Source: Dipteronia dyeriana (taxonomy: Eukaryota > Streptophyta > Magnoliopsida > Sapindales > Sapindaceae). From it: a DNA stretch of 64,000 nucleotides. The notes below the pieces were generated by a model. The model saw only the letters and a program-made list of their open reading frames with translations. It did not search any database and was not told where the DNA came from. Within the stretch, counting starts at the first letter, position 1; each line of letters begins with the position of its first letter. A program made the position numbers and the translations under genes. Shown in pieces: positions 13,162-25,678 of the stretch. Location: positions 108,435,088-108,499,087 of the forward strand of contig CM065300.1 of the NCBI GenBank assembly GCA_032871835.1, read 5' to 3'.

Positions 13162-14845
13162 TTTATTTTTCGGAACTGGAAATTGTTTTCGATGCTGTTG
13201 TATGTATGAATGTGTAGGCACCATCTTTATGATTGTATGAATGTTTATAATTAAATTGTTTAATTTAAACATGGTACTGTGGATTTAGGGTTTATGGGTT
13301 GTATAATTTTTATTTTATTTATTTTACTGTTATTGTATTGGAAATAAAAAAAAATTCTAACCTTTAAACAAAGAACTGGAAACGCGCGCGACGTCGGTAC
13401 TGTTCAAATAACACTGTTCACCGGGTATGGTTCACGGTACTGTTCATTGAACACTATTCACCATACTGTTCACGCCCCGACACTGTTCACAGGGTACTGT
13501 TCACACACGGTTCCGTTAGCAAGTGTTGCCTAGTGTGTTTCTGTGCAGATTTCCTGTTTCGGATTCATGAGTTGAATTGGAGTGACCTGAAGAGACTGGA
13601 AGATATCTGAAGTTACTAGAAGACCAAGGAATGCCTTGAATATTTTTTTGTAATTTTAGATTCCAATTTTTTAGGTTAAATAATCCACAATACTCGGTCA
13701 ATTCTTGTCTGCTTTATATTATGTGATGATAAAAATATTTTCATGCATACGTATGTCATTTAGATTAGATGTGCCTACACAAATATATTTGATATGTCAT
13801 ACATGCATCATATCCCGATATTTGATGTATTTTTTTTTTAATGTGATTAAAATGGGCAATATACATAATTGACTATGAATAATAAGATTAGTTTTGAATG
13901 GTTAGAAAACTTGGTAATTCTCATTAATATTAATCTAGTTATTAAAGAGTTTAATAAGTTAGATTAATAGATTCATTTATTGTAACTATGATTAATATGA
14001 TTAATTACTTAATAATAAATAAACCAAAAAAAGTGTTAGAGTTTTAATAGTTAAAACTTGGTAAATACTAACATAATAATCTGACCTTAGTAAATAGTTT
14101 ACAAAAGCTTAGATTATTCACTAATAGATTATATTTTTAATTGTTAAAAATCGTTAATAATTTATTAGTTAATTAGAATTTGTTTCTAATTAGTTAATGC
14201 GCTAGATAACTTGATTAAAGTTAGTCGTTCAATCCTTTATAAGCTAGGTGCATTAACGGTTAATAGAAAACCCTAATTTTAAAATAGCGAGTGGGAGTGG
14301 GATATATGACATATATATCCTGCGGTCTTCATCATTAGTTCAACACCGTGAGATCCGAGTGGGGCCTCGGCCTAGTGACGGCTTTGCTTTCTTCCTCCCT
14401 AAGGAGGGTTTCCACAAAGGTCAATACCAAGGTTGACTTCCTAACGGATAGGATTTCTGAGGGTATTTCGGGATTGACCGACCCTAAGGCGGCAATTCTC
14501 GAATTAAGCTCGTGAGATCTGAAATGATGGGTTACACTCACGAAGGTTTTGATTAAGTTTGTTAATTAAAAACCTGACTGGATGAACAATGGTTGAATGA
14601 TATGGAATAAGAGTTATTCTAGAATATCATTTGATTAAGAATGTCTCGGTCCAACATGCAAATACTCGACTGACCCTAAGGCGGCACTTCTTTGTGGTAT
14701 GTTGGATTGTCGTGTTATAGTAACTAGTTTTAGGGTAGTTCTAGTTCGTTAAACATTTGCATGCATCATGTTTAAAATTATGCTAAAGCACTCGCACTTG
14801 TTTTAAATAAATGACTGAATGAATATTTTATTTATTTCAGCAATA
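13162..14845 (+). other. Leader of B with ACTGTTCA array
   Basis: About 1.7 kb between primer site and gag. At about 13395-13505 the 8-mer ACTGTTCA occurs six times with variants such as ACTATTCAC. GACCCTAAGGCGGCA occurs near 14480 and again near 14675. The central part is AT-rich. No gene is seen. Confidence 0.7.
13395..13505 (+). repeat. ACTGTTCA(C) short-repeat cluster
   Basis: Six exact ACTGTTCA copies in about 110 bases, irregularly spaced, mostly preceded by GT or CA and followed by C. The same word recurs in the LTRs of the unrelated element G2. Confidence 0.9.
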
Positions 14846-16779
14846 ATGTCTTCTACATTACTTCAAATTCTCGCAAACGACATATTAACTGGTGATAACT
14901 ACACTAAGTGGAAACTTAACATTAATGCAATATTGGTCACCAAAGACCTCAAGTTTGTGCTTACGGAGGATTGTCCTACAGCGCTGCTGTAAATGCCACA
15001 CGAACTATTCGAGAGGCATACAAGCGAAGGGTAAGCCCACACCCAAGAAAGCCCAAAGCAAGAAGAAGTCCAGGAAAAGTAAATCCGATTTACTTGTTCT
15101 TGAGTCGTGTTTAGTGGAAGATGATTTTTCACCCTGGATAGTTGATTCGGGGGCCACTAACCATGTTTGTTCTTCTTTACAATGGACTGATTCTTGGACA
15201 CAGCTAGAGGAGCAAGCCTTCTCAATGCGAGTGAGGTCAGGGGATGTCGTGTCGGCACGAGCAGTAGGGGTAATTAGATTACGTTTTTGTAATAATTATA
15301 TATTGTTGGACAATGTATTTTATATTCCTGGATTTACAGGGAATTTGATTTCCGTTTCTAAGTTGTTAGAACAAAAATATTATATTTCTTTTAATAACAA
15401 GTCTGTTATTTTTGGAAAAAATGGTCTGAATATTTGTTCATGAATTAATGAAAACAATTTGTATGTGTTAAGACCGTTAATACATACTACACTGCTAAAC
15501 ACCGAAATGTTTAAGGTTGCAAAACCAAAAATTAAATGACATAAGATTTCTCTAGATAATGACACGTATCTCTGGCATCAACGGCTTGGTCATATCAACC
15601 TTGACCGAATAGATAGACTAGTAAAAAGCGGACCTTTAAGTGAGTTATAGGTTGGCACCTTACCTGTCTGTAAATCTTTTCTGGAAGGTAAGATGACTAA
15701 AAGACCTTTTACTGAAAAAGGGCTTAGAGCTAACGAACCGCTAGAGCTTATACATACAGACGTCTGCAGACCGATGAATGTTAAAGCTAGGGGTGGTTAT
15801 GAGTATTATGTCACCTTTATAGATGACTACTCAAGATACAGATACGTTTACCTAATGCAACGGAAGTCAGAAACATTTGAAATGTTCAAAGAATTTCGAG
15901 CTGAAGTTGAGAATCAATTAGGTAGGACTATCAAGTCACTGCGATCGGATTGTGGAGGTGAGTTCCTTGACCAAGAGTTTGAAGACTTTATGGTCGAGCA
16001 TTGGATAGTTTTCCAACTCACAGCTCCTGGTACACCTCAGCAAAATGGTGTAGCGGAGAAGAGAAATAGAACCCTAATGGAAATGGTGAGATCTATGATT
16101 AGTTTCTCATCATTACAAAATTCCTTCTAGGGATATGCGTTACAAACAGCAGCATATATTTTGAATGTGGTGCCATCCAAATCTGTTTCTAAGAATCCCC
16201 TAGAGTTATGGAATGGTTGTAAAGCTAGTTTGTGACATTTTCGTATATAGGGGTGTCCAGCACATGTTCTGAAGAAAGAACTGGAAAGATAGACTCCAAG
16301 TCTGTGGTCTGCCTGTTTGTAGGATACTCCAAGGAGACCAGAGGTGGACACTTCTATAGTCTTGAAGATAACAAAGTATTTGTATCGACAAATGCAACGT
16401 TTCTTGAGGACAATTATTTTAGTGACCATAAACCTCGTTCTAAGATTGTATTGAATGAGTTAGAGCCTGGTGAGACTAGTGCTTCATCAACAAGAGTTGT
16501 TGATCCACAAACATCTGAGAGTCAGATGGTTCTTGATCAGGATACACTACTATCTAGACGCAGTGAGAGGGTTGTGAGACAACCTCAACGCTATTTAGGT
16601 ATAGGTGAGGGGCAAGGTGTTGTCTCAGCTGATAGTGTTGATGATCCGTTGGCATTTAAGAATGCAATGGAAGATCTTGATAAAGAGGAATGGCCTAAAG
16701 CCATGAATCTCGAGATGGAGTCCATGTACTCTAACTCAGTTTGGGATCTTGTAGACTTACCGGATGGGGTAAAACCCAA
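14846..16779 (+). pseudogene. B gag-pol (copia), deleted and frameshifted
   Basis: Gag starts at ATG 14846 (GDNYTKWK, then a LTEDCP motif) but reaches a stop within about 50 codons; most of gag, including the zinc knuckle, is deleted. A shifted frame continues with a protease that keeps DSGATNH (15144-15164). It is followed by pre-integrase (WHQRLGHINLDRI) and integrase with HTDVC, DDYSRY, SDCGGEF and PGTPQQNGVAEKRNR. In-frame stops lie at 15441-15443, about 15537, about 15648 and 16128-16130, and the frame shifts again near 16235. Integrase C-terminus and RT start (WDLVDLPDGVKP) follow. The LTR of C begins at 16780 inside the RT. Confidence 0.88.
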
Positions 16780-18306
16780 TGAAAATCCCCTTGAAAGTGT
16801 GTCTATTACCTAGAGGGGGGGGGGGGGGTGAATAGGTTTTAATTCGATAGATTACCAATTTTGCGAATTAATCAAAAATAACAATTCTACCCCATTCTAC
16901 TTAAATGCTTAAAAAAATGCCAACAAATATAAAACACAAACAACACGGAAGATATACGTGGAAACCCTCCAAATGGGAAAAACCACGGGCTATTTAGAGC
17001 GCCACCCTTGATCCTCAAAATCCACTATTGAGTAAAATTTTACAACCTAGGTTGACCTCCCGTCTAACCAACCAGTTACTAACCCTTTCACTCTACCCAA
17101 CGAGCCTTAATAGCGATTTTGGATCACTAGCCTTGTGCACTAACCACTTAGCCACAAGCTAAAACAACAATGAAGAGATAATGGCAACCTAAGTGAATAT
17201 GCAAGAATATTCAATATGCAAAAATGCTAGGTCAATACATTCATGCTTATCCAGGATTAATATTGACAATTAAAGCAAATCCTATATATCAATGTCATAA
17301 ACGCAAAGGCAAGAAGAATTAGCTAGGAGGGTAAAATTGTCCTAAATGCTAGCTATCACAAATTAATGCATCTCAACCAACAATCAACACATAAGCATGT
17401 CATAAAAGCAATTAAACAACCAAGCAAGCAATTAATATGCAATAAAGACTAAAACCCTAGGTATACATGTCTTAGAATTGAAAACATAAAGTTTAGAACA
17501 TGTAGAGAATACCTAGTCATGAACATATAAGAAATCCATGCTTGAAAGATGCCTGATGTTTTGGATTTCAAGGATGGCTGAGTAAAAATTCCTTCTTAGA
17601 GCTTCTCTCTCTATAGAACAAAATCTCACTTAAAAATAGGTTTGGAAGCTCTCAAAAACAAATTGGGAAGAAGATGGTGAATATATATGAAGCCCAATTG
17701 AAACTGTGTCGTTTTCGACAGAACGCATCCAAAGCGCGTTTGGACCGCTGGATGTACCGCAGTCCAGGCAAGTGTCCAGACCGCGGCACAGAGAGCGGTA
17801 TATCGTCTGGACAACGCAGCTCTGAAGGCCGTTGTGCATGCAACATGCACAGACCACGGTCTGGACGGCATGCATCCTCTGTGAAACTCCACTTGGGAGA
17901 CCGCGACGTAGGCAACATGAATAGACTGCGGTAGACACAGCGTGCATCCTCTGTCAAACACCGTTGTGCAGGCCGCGGCGGGGGCACTGCACGTAAAGCG
18001 GTCTAAACCGTGGTAAAGAGGAAAAAATCCTCTTTCTAAGGCACAAACATACATTCACACTCAAATAAAAAACTAGACACACAAGGCACTCAAAATGGCA
18101 AATAAGCATGCAAGCAAGATAATTAAAATAAAATGCATGATTGTGAGTGTGTGCACTAAATCTCTTCAATGAAGTTACGCAAGTGATTTTACCTTTGATG
18201 CTTGAGCTTGGTTATGAACAATGAAGCCCTAAACTACCCTTACAATATTGATCCCAAAATGTGGTTGTCAACGAAATAAGCCAATCAAAAAATCGAGGAA
18301 CTTACA
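16780..18306 (-). mobile_element. 3' LTR of SIRE-type element C
   Basis: Read on the minus strand it starts TGTAAGTTCCTCG at 18306 and ends ..CACTTTCAAGGGGATTTTCA at 16780. It is about 1.53 kb and collinear with the D LTR (24149-25678). It carries a G run within the SIRE-type signature (about 16814-16842), a GC-rich ACCGCGG-type repeat patch (about 17720-18010) and a TATA-like TATATATTC on the minus strand near 17680. Several overlapping open frames in the GC-rich patch are not genes. Confidence 0.9.
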
Positions 18307-18320
18307 ATTTCCCCCTTTGG
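18307..18320 (-). other. Polypurine tract of C
   Basis: The minus strand reads CCAAAGGGGGAAAT directly before the LTR start. Confidence 0.85.
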
Positions 18321-19547
18321 CTATTTCATGACAAAACCACTCACTCACAAAGTATCCTCACAACAAATAACAAGAAATAAACAAGAGGTCAACAAACAAC
18401 CATTCTATGTTACAAGAGATACCTAAAGCTAAATCTTCAAAGCTTTCATCTCTTGTAGCATGATCATCCCTACAAAACAAAGAACTACACTTTCCAAGAC
18501 AAGTGTATGAGAGGGATCAAGAAAAATAAAAACAAGTGCAATGCGCAAGAAATAGAAACAAGTAACATGCAATCAACTAAGCACAAAGCAAATGCTCCCC
18601 CTAAATAGGTCAACTCCCTCACAATAGGTCAATCTCCCCTTAAAACATGCCAATATCAACTCCCCCTAGATCCAACACTACTCCCCCTTTTTGTCACAAG
18701 ATAGGCAAATGAGTATTCCTCAACCGGGATGCTGTAGCAAAGAGAGATATTTGCAATTTAAATGCATAATCATATTCAACAACTTTATGCAGACTAATTA
18801 AGAGAGAGAAATTTATGGAAGTTTTATTGATTGGAATGTGTGCAAATATTTGCCTTGAATGAAGTACATGCAACATCAACTTCCAAAAGCATGGTATTTG
18901 GCAAAGGAAAATAACACATAAGGTTCCAAAAGGAGTCAAACCAATTTGCACAAAATTGACAAAGGAAAACAAGATATAGTTCAACCAAAACATAAGAGCA
19001 ACCATCAAACTTTACAAGTTGAACAAGACATGAGCAACTATTGCACCCTATTAGATTTTTTCGGGCAAGATACCTGTATGATAGTAGCCTTGTTCAATAA
19101 GTAAAGAGAGAGAGAGAGAGAGAGAGACTATAGGTATGTGAAAATCCTTGAAATGGATACAATATCCTTATTGAATGAAGTCTCAAAAGACACTTGCACA
19201 CAGATTTGCAATCATTTTGTAAGCATTCAATAAATTCATCATGCATAACACTTTAAGCATGTCAAGATCAAGTTTTCACAAGCATGGTGATAAACTTTGG
19301 GTCAATCAAATGTACTTCCGAATCAAGTTTCCTAGTCCAAAAATACATGTTTGAACATAAATGAGACATGCATTTCAAATAAGGCAAAAACACACTTATT
19401 GAATAAAAAGACATATAAAAATATATGCATCCAAGATACTCAATCAATTAATTAAAGAGCATAAAATTGAACAATTATTTGCTTATTAAGATGCAAGTTT
19501 GCTCTCTTTTCTTGAGCTCCCCATATGGGGTCAACCACCAAAAACCA
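18321..19547 (-). other. C internal 3' noncoding region
   Basis: Spacer between the end of C RNase H and its polypurine tract, collinear with 25690-26889 of D. It holds an (AG)n run at about 19102-19127. In the E family this position carries an ORF; here no comparable ORF is seen. Confidence 0.7.
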
Positions 19548-21400
19548 TCAATGCATTTGACAAATCCCAATATACCTACTAAGAGATTTAAACCTAGTTG
19601 AATCTAATGGTTTTGTAAACAAATCCGCTAGTTGATCATTTGTGCCCACATGTTCAAGTGTAATGCATTTGTTCTCAACTAGCTCCCTTATGAAATGATG
19701 TCTAATATCAATATGCTTAGATCTAGAATGTTGGACCGGATTTTTTGAAATATTGATGGAACTCATGTTATCATAATAAAGGGTTAGAGTACCTTGCTCA
19801 AAGCCATAATCCATAAGTATTTGTTTCATCAAAAAGAGTTGTGTGCAAGCACTCCCAGCTGCTATATACTCGGCCTCGGCTGTGGATAATGAGATGGAAT
19901 TTTGCTTCTTGAAAAACCAAGACATAAGATTGTTCCCTAGGAAGAAGCAACCGCCTGATGTACTCTTCCTATCATCACAATTACCTGCCCAATCTGTGTC
20001 ACTAAAGCCAACTAAACTAGCATTAGTGTCAAAAGAGTGCCATATCCCATAGTTGGATGTCCCATTCACATATCGAATGATTCTTTTCATGGAGGAGAGA
20101 TGGGATTCCTTGGGATCGGCTTGGTACCTAGCACATACACCAATACTAAAAGCTATATCGGGCCTACTAGCAGACAAGTATAGCAAGCTCCCTATCATGC
20201 CACGATATAGACTTTGATCCAAACTTTTTCCACTAGCATCCTTGCTAAGTTTTAAAGTGGTACTCATTGGTGTGTCACAATGTTTGGCATTCTCAAGGCC
20301 AAACTTCTTCACTAGGTTCTTGGCATACTTAGCTTGGGATATGAAGATCTCATCATGCATTTGTTTAATTTGCAAGCCTATAAAGTAATTAAGCTCACTA
20401 ACCATGCTCATTTCAAACTCATGAGTCATGACGTCAATAAATTGTTGAACTTTCAAGTTGTTTGTGGAACCAAAAACAATGTCATCAACATAAATTTGAG
20501 CTATGAATAGCTCATCTTTAGTGCACTTGATGAACAAAGTCTTGTCAACACTACCTCTAGAGTAGTCATTGTCAACAAGATAAAGAGTGAGGTGCTCATA
20601 CCAAGCCCTCGGTGCTTGTTTCAAACCATATAGCGCCTTCTTGAGGTGATAAACATGATTAGGGTGGTGAGGATCCACAAAACCCTTAGGTTGCTCAACA
20701 AAAACTTCCTCTTGTAAGAAGCCATTGAGGAAGGCACTCTTAACATCCATTTGATACAATTTAAATTTGTGAACACACGATATGGATAAGAGAAGCCTAA
20801 TGGACTCAAACGGGCAACGGGAGCAAAAGTCTCCTTAAAGTCGATACCCTCAATTTGAGAGTATCCTTGTGTAACAAGTCTAGCTTTGTTCCGCACAATG
20901 TTGCCATCCTCATTTGATTTGTTCCTATATACCCACTTGGTGCCTATTACATTGGTGTTCTTAGGCCTAGGAACTAGAGTCCAAACCTCATTTCTTTCAA
21001 ATTGATTTAACTCTTTTTGCATGGCAAGAACCCAAAACTCATCACTTAAAGCTTTATCTACCTTTTTGGGTTCAATTTGAGAGGTGTAGCAAGTGTAAAT
21101 AATTTGATTTCCTAATTGATGTTTAGTCCTCACACCCTCATTCACATTTCCATGAATGTCACTCTTCTTGTGGAGATGCCTAACCCAAGGAGCGGGTTCC
21201 TTAGAGTCCAAAGTAGGATCTCTATCAAGAGATTGAGTGATCTCTTTGTCAAGCTTAGAGTTTTCATCACTAGAAATCTCATCAATCCTCACCAAGGGAG
21301 TATCATCAATCGAACTAATCTCCTCATCATGGTAACTAACCTTAGGCCTACAATCATCTATGACCACATTAGATGATTCCATAACACTTCTAGTTTTCAA
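19548..21400 (-). pseudogene. C reverse transcriptase-RNase H (SIRE-type copia)
   Basis: The linker and RT N-terminus (EELNQFERNEVWTLVPRP type, NVIGTKWVYRNK, ETFAPVARL) lie in 20760-21400. A frameshift near 20760 moves the rest to 19548-20759. That part has [24 protein letters not shown], the catalytic YVDD (20481-20492), GLQIKQ, then RNase H with DTDWAGN, STAEAEYIA, DNMSSINISKNP and HIDIRHHFIRE, ending in the usual LADLFTKPL. The 403-residue segment is nearly the full RT-RNase H. It lies downstream of integrase, as in copia elements. One frameshift separates it from a continuous frame. Confidence 0.92.
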
Positions 21401-21451
21401 ATTTAAAACTCTATAGGCATTACTATTTAAGGCGTAACGAATGAAAATCCT

Positions 21452-22221
21452 CTATTTACTCTTAGCATCAAACTTGCCAAGTTGACCACAGTCATTTAGA
21501 ATATAGCACTTGCTTCCAAATGAGTGGAAGTAGCTCATATTTGGCTTCCTACCCTTCCACAATTCATAGGAGGTTTGCCTAGTCCCGGGCCTAAGAAACA
21601 CCCTATTACCTATATAACAAGCCATATTGACAGCTTCAGCCCAAAGATTCTTAGACATATTGTTGCTATGCAAAATCACACGGGCCATCTCTTGGAGGAC
21701 TCTATTCTTCCTCTCTACTACCCCATTTTGTTGAGGAGTTCGAGGAGCCAAGAACTCATGAGAGATTCCAAGATTATCACAAAAAATTTCAAAGCAAACA
21801 TTTTCAAATTCTCTCCCATGATCACTCATAATTCTTTTAATGCATTTTATGTGAGAATCCTTTTCATTTTGAATTTTATTGCAAAGCATTTTAAATGTTT
21901 CAAATGTTTCAGATTTTCTCTAAGGAAGTAAGTCCAAGTAAATCTAGAAAAATCATCCACACATACAAAAATGTACCTCTTGCCACCCAAACTCTAGGTT
22001 TGCATGGGACCCATAAGGTCCATATGAAGAAGCTCTAAAGGCTCCTTGGTGGCAAGGTACTTGCCCTTCTTGTGCACACTCTTAGTTTGCTTTCCTTGTT
22101 GACAAGGTCCACAAACTCTTTCAATCCTACTTCCAAACTTAGGAAGGCCTCTCACAACTTTCAACCTCTCAAGAACTTTCAAGTCTTTGAAATTCATATG
22201 GCCTAACCTTTGATGCCACAA
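21452..22221 (-). pseudogene. C integrase (SIRE-type copia), broken
   Basis: The pre-integrase segment (MWHQRLGHMNF..CGPCQQGKQ) and first catalytic region (HMDLMGPMQT) end in a stop at 21994. After a gap the core continues at 21452-21889 with SDHGREF, PRTPQQNGVVERKNR and the C-terminal WKGRKPN segment. The D,D,E residues sit in these three motifs in the usual order, but stops and shifts between 21890 and 21993 break the frame. Confidence 0.88.
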
Positions 22222-22407
22222 TTAAATTTGATCACAACTAGACAAATTGCAAGAGATGCCATTAGAATCAAGACAATAACAATTGTCACTTGATCTCTTG
22301 CCTTTTAATAGCACTTGACCATCTTCTCTTAGAATGGAGCAATCAACTTTTCCAAACAAAATCGAAAGCCCTTCATCACTTAAGTGTGATATGCTAATGA
22401 GATTGGC

Positions 22408-23098
22408 TTACAAGCCATCTACATTGAGAGCATTAGGTAAGAAGGGCAAACCGGAGATGGTAATGTTTCCTTTTCCTAGAACTTTCTTACGTGACTCATC
22501 ACCAAAGGTGTCAAATCCACCATCCTCAATCACAAGAGTTTCAAAGAAACTCTTGTTTCCAGTCATGTACCTAGAACATCCACTATCAAGGTACCAAGTG
22601 TTAGAAGCTTTCACCTTTAACGCCACTTGGGCCACGTGGCAAACATACTCATTTGTCCTAATCCACCTAGTAGCAACATTGTCATTTCTAGGAGCCTTGG
22701 GTTCATTTGCTCTAAACTTCCTAGGTGCATGCATTTTGGCTCTTCTAAGCATATTCTTTTCAATCATGCTTTCAAAACGACACAACTTAATGAATTTAAA
22801 ACAGTTCGGCCTTATGTGACCTTCAAAACCACAATAAGGACAAATGGGAGTAAAATAAGAATTCATACCATATCCTTGTGCGAGCATGGAAGACTTCCCT
22901 TTCGTTTGAGTTATCCTTTGCTGTTGAGCTGAATCTCTTCTTTGAAACATCCTTTTTGGTTGAACCACATTAGCTTCTCTTATTGTTTATGGGTGAAAAT
23001 TTCTTTGTTGAATTTGAGGGCTCCTTGGAAGTTGAGGTCTTGTATGATGTGTACTAGCTCCTAGTGGATGAGCTTTTGCTTGAGAATTTATTTGAGCC
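22408..23098 (-). pseudogene. C gag C-terminus and protease
   Basis: The second gag zinc knuckle (CPYCGFEGHIRPNC) is followed by a basic linker and the SIRE-type protease motif WYLDSGCSRYMTG (about 22561-22600), with the catalytic Asp present. Upstream gag is lost at about 23098, where an A-family LTR scrap takes over. A stop separates this frame from the pre-integrase segment. Confidence 0.87.
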
Positions 23099-24051
23099 GA
23101 GCTATAGGTGGTTTGTGAGCTCTTGGCGATTACTGGTATTCTTCACGGGGATACACTTTATCCAATAAGGTTGTCTAGGGTATGAATGAGTAACATCAAC
23201 TTATTCTACCTTTATTTAAGAGTTCAATTTTAGTTCTTTAGTGGAATGAACTAAAATTAAATAGATCGGACCTAAGTGAATCATCTGTTGATTGTGATTG
23301 GGTTATGTCTATTGGAGCTTAAATCTAGATAGCCCGCCAAGATCCCCAATCCACACAAACTTGCATGGATCACTTGATATATTCTACCGGACCAATTTAG
23401 GGGTCCATCTAGAATTGTATTGAGGCAAGTGGACTTGTTTCTTTTTGTAAGAATGGGTCTAGTTCACATGTGGACTTTTTATAAAGGTCAAATGGATTTA
23501 ATAAAATAAGAAAATAATATAATGGGCCATATACATTGGTATGGGCGGCAAGACTATTTAGAATAGCTTAATTATATTATATTATTTTATTATTTAATTA
23601 AATGGAAATTAATTAATTTGGTGATTTATTAATTAGTTAATTAAAGGTCAAAATCGTTTTCCTAGTAGGAGATGGTCTCCTAAAATTAAGCTATTGTTGG
23701 TAGTATAATTAATATTAAAGACTATATTTGATAAGTAGATAAATAAAATGAATTATTTATCTAATCAAATTAGAAAGTCTTTAATATGGTTACAAATACA
23801 CTATTGAGTTGGATTAGGAGTCTTGGTGTATGATAGAATTCATTTAGAAAAAGGATTCTTAACCACCAAGTAAATCCACCTAAGGAATGGATTCTTAACA
23901 ACCAAGTAAATCCTTCTTAGGAAAGGATTTGTGATCCTAATATATATTCTTGTGAATTTCAGCCATCTCATATAAATAAATAAGAGGATAGAATTCCTTT
24001 AAGAAAAGAATTTTTAACTACCAAATAAATCCACCAAAGGAAATGATTCTT
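23099..24051 (+). mobile_element. A-family LTR fragment
   Basis: Collinear with about 6388-7390 of the A LTR, starting GAGCTATAGGTGG. Both ends are truncated: the left end abuts gag of C, and the right end abuts a fresh LTR start at 24052. It may be part of the 3' LTR of A, but this cannot be shown. Confidence 0.8.
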
Positions 24052-24148
24052 TGTTAGGTTTATGCTCGATAGCAAGAGTATAATAATGTATTTGACAATC
24101 TTTTCTTATTAATAAAGTGATTTCTAGTTTAACAAATCTTATAGCATT
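24052..24148 (+). mobile_element. A-family LTR start, cut by D
   Basis: TGTTAGGTTTATGCTCGATAG matches the first bases of the A LTR. The match runs about 97 bases before the LTR of D begins at 24149, so D inserted into another A-family LTR. Confidence 0.8.
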
Positions 24149-25678
24149 TGAAATTCCCTAGAAAGTGTGTGTCTATAACCTAGAGAGGGGGATGGGGACG
24201 GTGATTAGGTTTTAATTTGATAGATTACCAATTTGGTGAATTAATCAATATTATTGATTCTACGTCACTCTACCAAGTGTTCAAGCAAGAGACAACAAAC
24301 ATAAAATAGTAACAACATGCAATACATATGTGGAAACCCTTTAAATGGGAAAAACCACGGGTTGTTTAGTGCGCCACACTCGATCCTTAAAATCCACTTT
24401 TGAGAGAAAGTTTACAACCTAGGTTGACCTCCCGTCTAACCCTCCAGTTACTAACCCTTTCACTCTACCCAATGGGCCTTAATAGTGATTTTGGATCACC
24501 AACCTTGTGCATTAATCACATAGCCACAAGCTTAACCAACAATGAAGAGATAATGGCAACCTAAGTGAGTATGCAAGAATATTCTATATGCAAAAAAATG
24601 CTAGGTCAAGACATTCATGCTTATCTATGATTAATAATGACAATTAAAGCAAATCCTGGATATCAATGCTCTAAATGCAAAGGCAAAAAGAATTAACTAG
24701 AAGGGTAAAATCGTCCTAAATTCTAGCTATTACAAATTAATGCATCTCATCTAATAATCAATACACAAGCATGTCATACAAGCAATTAACCATACAAGCA
24801 AGCATTTAATATACAATAGAGACCAAAACCCTAGGTATACATGTCCTTGTAATGAAACTATGAAGTCTAGAGCATGTAGAAGTTACCTAGTCAAGAAGAA
24901 AATGATGCTCCATGCTTGAATGATCCTAGAATGAAGCTAGATGATCATGAGATGAAGTTGTGTTGAGTAAAAATGAGTGTTTGGGAGTCCCTCTCTCTCT
25001 AGAAAAGCTAGAACACACAAAAATGGCTTCTTGGACTCTTAAGCACCAAAGAGAAGAGAAGAGAATATATATATATGGTGCCGTACACAAAGTGACATCG
25101 TTTTGGAAGAAGGGCAACCAAATCCAGTCAGGACCGCTAGCTGTACCGCGGTACAGGCAAGTGTCCCGACCGCGGCACAGAGAGCGGTGCATCGCTTGGA
25201 CAACGCCGCTCTACAGGCCAGTGCATGCAGATGCACAGACTGCGGTCTCGACAACATGCAACGCCAATGAAACTCCATTTGGGAGACCGCGATGCATGCA
25301 GCATGCACATGCCATGGTAACCACAGCATGACACCGTTGTGCAGACCGCGGCGTAGGCACTGCACAGAGAGCAGTTTGAGCCATGGAATTGAGGAAGAAA
25401 CTCCTCTTTTTAAGGCACATAAATGCATTCAACACTTAAACAAAAATAAGACACACAAGGCACACAAAATGTCAAATAAGCATGGAAGCAAGGTAATTGA
25501 AAGAAAATGCATGAGTGTGTGTGTGCACTAATACCTCTTCAATAAAAGTTAAGCAAGTGATTTTACCTTTGATGCTCGAGGTTGGTTACGAACAATGAAG
25601 CCCTAAACTACCCTTATATATTGATCCCAAAATATGGTTGTCAACGAAATAAGCCAATCAAACACTGAGGAACTTATA
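24149..25678 (-). mobile_element. 3' LTR of SIRE-type element D
   Basis: Minus strand: start near TATAAGTTCCTCAG at 25678 (first base pair mutated from TG), end ..CTAGGGAATTTCA at 24149. It is collinear over about 1.53 kb with the C LTR, including the ACCGCGG-type patch (about 25120-25400) and the TATA-like (TA)n at about 25065-25077. No gene. Confidence 0.9.

Noticed and set aside
17626..18169. Cluster of overlapping open frames on both strands
   Set aside because: They lie in the GC-rich ACCGCGG patch of an LTR, where stops are rare by composition; frames differ between the C and D copies and show no domain.
25039..25531. Open frames in the D LTR
   Set aside because: Same GC-rich LTR patch as in C; not conserved as protein.
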